Assembly: GCF_031081985.1 (NCBI RefSeq)
Contig: NZ_JARWSK010000001.1
Coordinates: 558,001-622,000 of the forward strand
Source: Komagataeibacter xylinus
GTDB taxonomy: Bacteria > Pseudomonadota > Alphaproteobacteria > Acetobacterales > Acetobacteraceae
DNA: 64,000 nt
Direction of reading: 5' to 3'
The first letter of the stretch is position 1. Every line of letters starts with the position of its first letter. A program made the translations under genes and the position numbers. The notes below the pieces were generated by a model that ran no database searches, was not told the origin of the DNA, and worked only from the letters and a program-made list of their open reading frames with translations. Positions 63,362-64,000 of this stretch are shown piece after piece.

Positions 63362-64000
63362 GCTTCAGGCACCATTTCGATCCCACAAGCCTGCGGGAAT
63401 ACGACATCCGTGGGGTTGTGGGCGAAAGCCTGACGCAGGACGACGCCTATGCCATCGGCCGCACCTTCGGCTCCATGGTGGCACGGGCTGGCGGCTCGAC
63501 CGTCGTTGTCGGTTATGACGGACGCCTGTCATCCCCCGCCCTTGAGCATGCGCTCGGGGCAGGGGCCATGGCGTCTGGCATGACCGTGCTGCGCATCGGG
63601 CGTGGCCCCACGCCGATGCTCTATTTTGCCGCGACCACGCTGGGGGCCGACGGCGCGATTATGGTAACAGGCAGCCATAACCCGCCCGACCATAACGGCT
63701 TCAAGATGGTGCTCGGCAACAGACCATTTTTTGGTGAACAGATCCGCGAACTGGGCCGACTGGCCGCAGGCGGCGATGTCGTGGCCGAGACCACCGGCAC
63801 CACGCGCGATGTAAACGTGATTCCCGCCTATGTAGAGCGCCTGCTGCGCGACTGGGACGGCACGGACCGCCCCCTCAATGTGGTGTGGGACAGCGGCAAT
63901 GGTGCCGCGGGCGAAATCCTGTCGCTACTGGTGAAAAGACTGCCGGGCCGGCACCGCATTCTCAATACTGAAATTGACGGCACGTTTCCCGCCCATCACC
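63358..64000 (+). CDS. phosphomannomutase/phosphoglucomutase (AlgC/ManB type), partial
   Basis: The first 214 codons; the gene runs beyond the window. ATG 63358 overlaps the galU stop by four bases. Alpha-D-phosphohexomutase family: DPTSLREYDIRGVVGESLT at the start, VVGYDGRLSSPALE, the phosphoserine loop AIMVTGSHNPPDHNGFKMVL, and VVWDSGNGAAGEILS. This is the short, bacterial AlgC/ManB type, acting on mannose- or glucose-phosphate for GDP-mannose and sugar-nucleotide supply, distinct from the long pgm at 23939. Coupling to galU suggests exopolysaccharide precursor supply. Confidence 0.92.
   Translation, partial: MSFRHHFDPTSLREYDIRGVVGESLTQDDAYAIGRTFGSMVARAGGSTVVVGYDGRLSSPALEHALGAGAMASGMTVLRIGRGPTPMLYFAATTLGADGAIMVTGSHNPPDHNGFKMVLGNRPFFGEQIRELGRLAAGGDVVAETTGTTRDVNVIPAYVERLLRDWDGTDRPLNVVWDSGNGAAGEILSLLVKRLPGRHRILNTEIDGTFPAHH

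Overview
The window is GC-rich alphaproteobacterial chromosome and fits an acetic acid bacterium, most likely Komagataeibacter/Gluconacetobacter. The signs are a LuxI/LuxR pair of the GinI/GinR type, a PAS-GAF-GGDEF-EAL protein of the kind that controls cellulose synthesis there, GatCAB, the UDP-glucose genes pgm and galU, dihydroxyacetone kinase beside an aquaglyceroporin, CobST, and several IS5-family elements. The species is inferred from gene content; no database was searched.

Layout. 1-2.3 kb holds a secreted TolB-like beta-propeller protein. 2.3-14.3 kb is an accessory region next to a tRNA-Ser(GCU) gene: nested IS5-type elements, a serine recombinase whose active site looks dead, an unknown protein coupled to a GGDEF-EAL enzyme, a NERD-like protein, a 2OG-Fe(II) oxygenase, the AT-rich quorum-sensing locus (ginR, a near-canonical lux box, ginI and two very small genes), an IS3-type remnant, a full-length IS5-type element and a truncated tyrosine integrase. 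The integrase faces the 3' end of the tRNA, the usual edge of an integrated island.

14.3-64 kb is mostly core genome: gatCAB, ruvX, an aquaglyceroporin plus dihydroxyacetone kinase, pgm, an SSS transporter with its DUF3311 partner, a Fur-family regulator, a Fur-box gene and bacterioferritin, mtnK, a split type I methyltransferase (hsdM and hsdS about 1.8 kb apart, no hsdR seen), a MATE pump, serA, hisN, cytochrome c, kdsB-pheA, dapA-smpB, a double cold-shock protein, recG, sdhE-mfd, a PLP decarboxylase, cobS-cobT, a DnaJ-like protein, bolA-lolA, lipB, tRNA-Leu(GAG), galU and the start of a phosphohexomutase that continues past the window.

Working together: pgm, galU and the last phosphohexomutase supply glucose-1-phosphate, UDP-glucose and probably mannose-1-phosphate for exopolysaccharide, while the GGDEF-EAL protein would tune cyclic di-GMP, the activator of cellulose synthase. 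The aquaglyceroporin and DHA kinase form a glycerol/DHA uptake and phosphorylation pair. Fur, its box and bacterioferritin form an iron cluster. A family of paired hairpin repeats lies at many gene ends and probably doubles as terminators. Very small genes with good ribosome binding sites (a 58-aa TTG-start gene after ginI, a 48-aa lipoprotein, a 33-aa membrane peptide) are easily missed and are listed.
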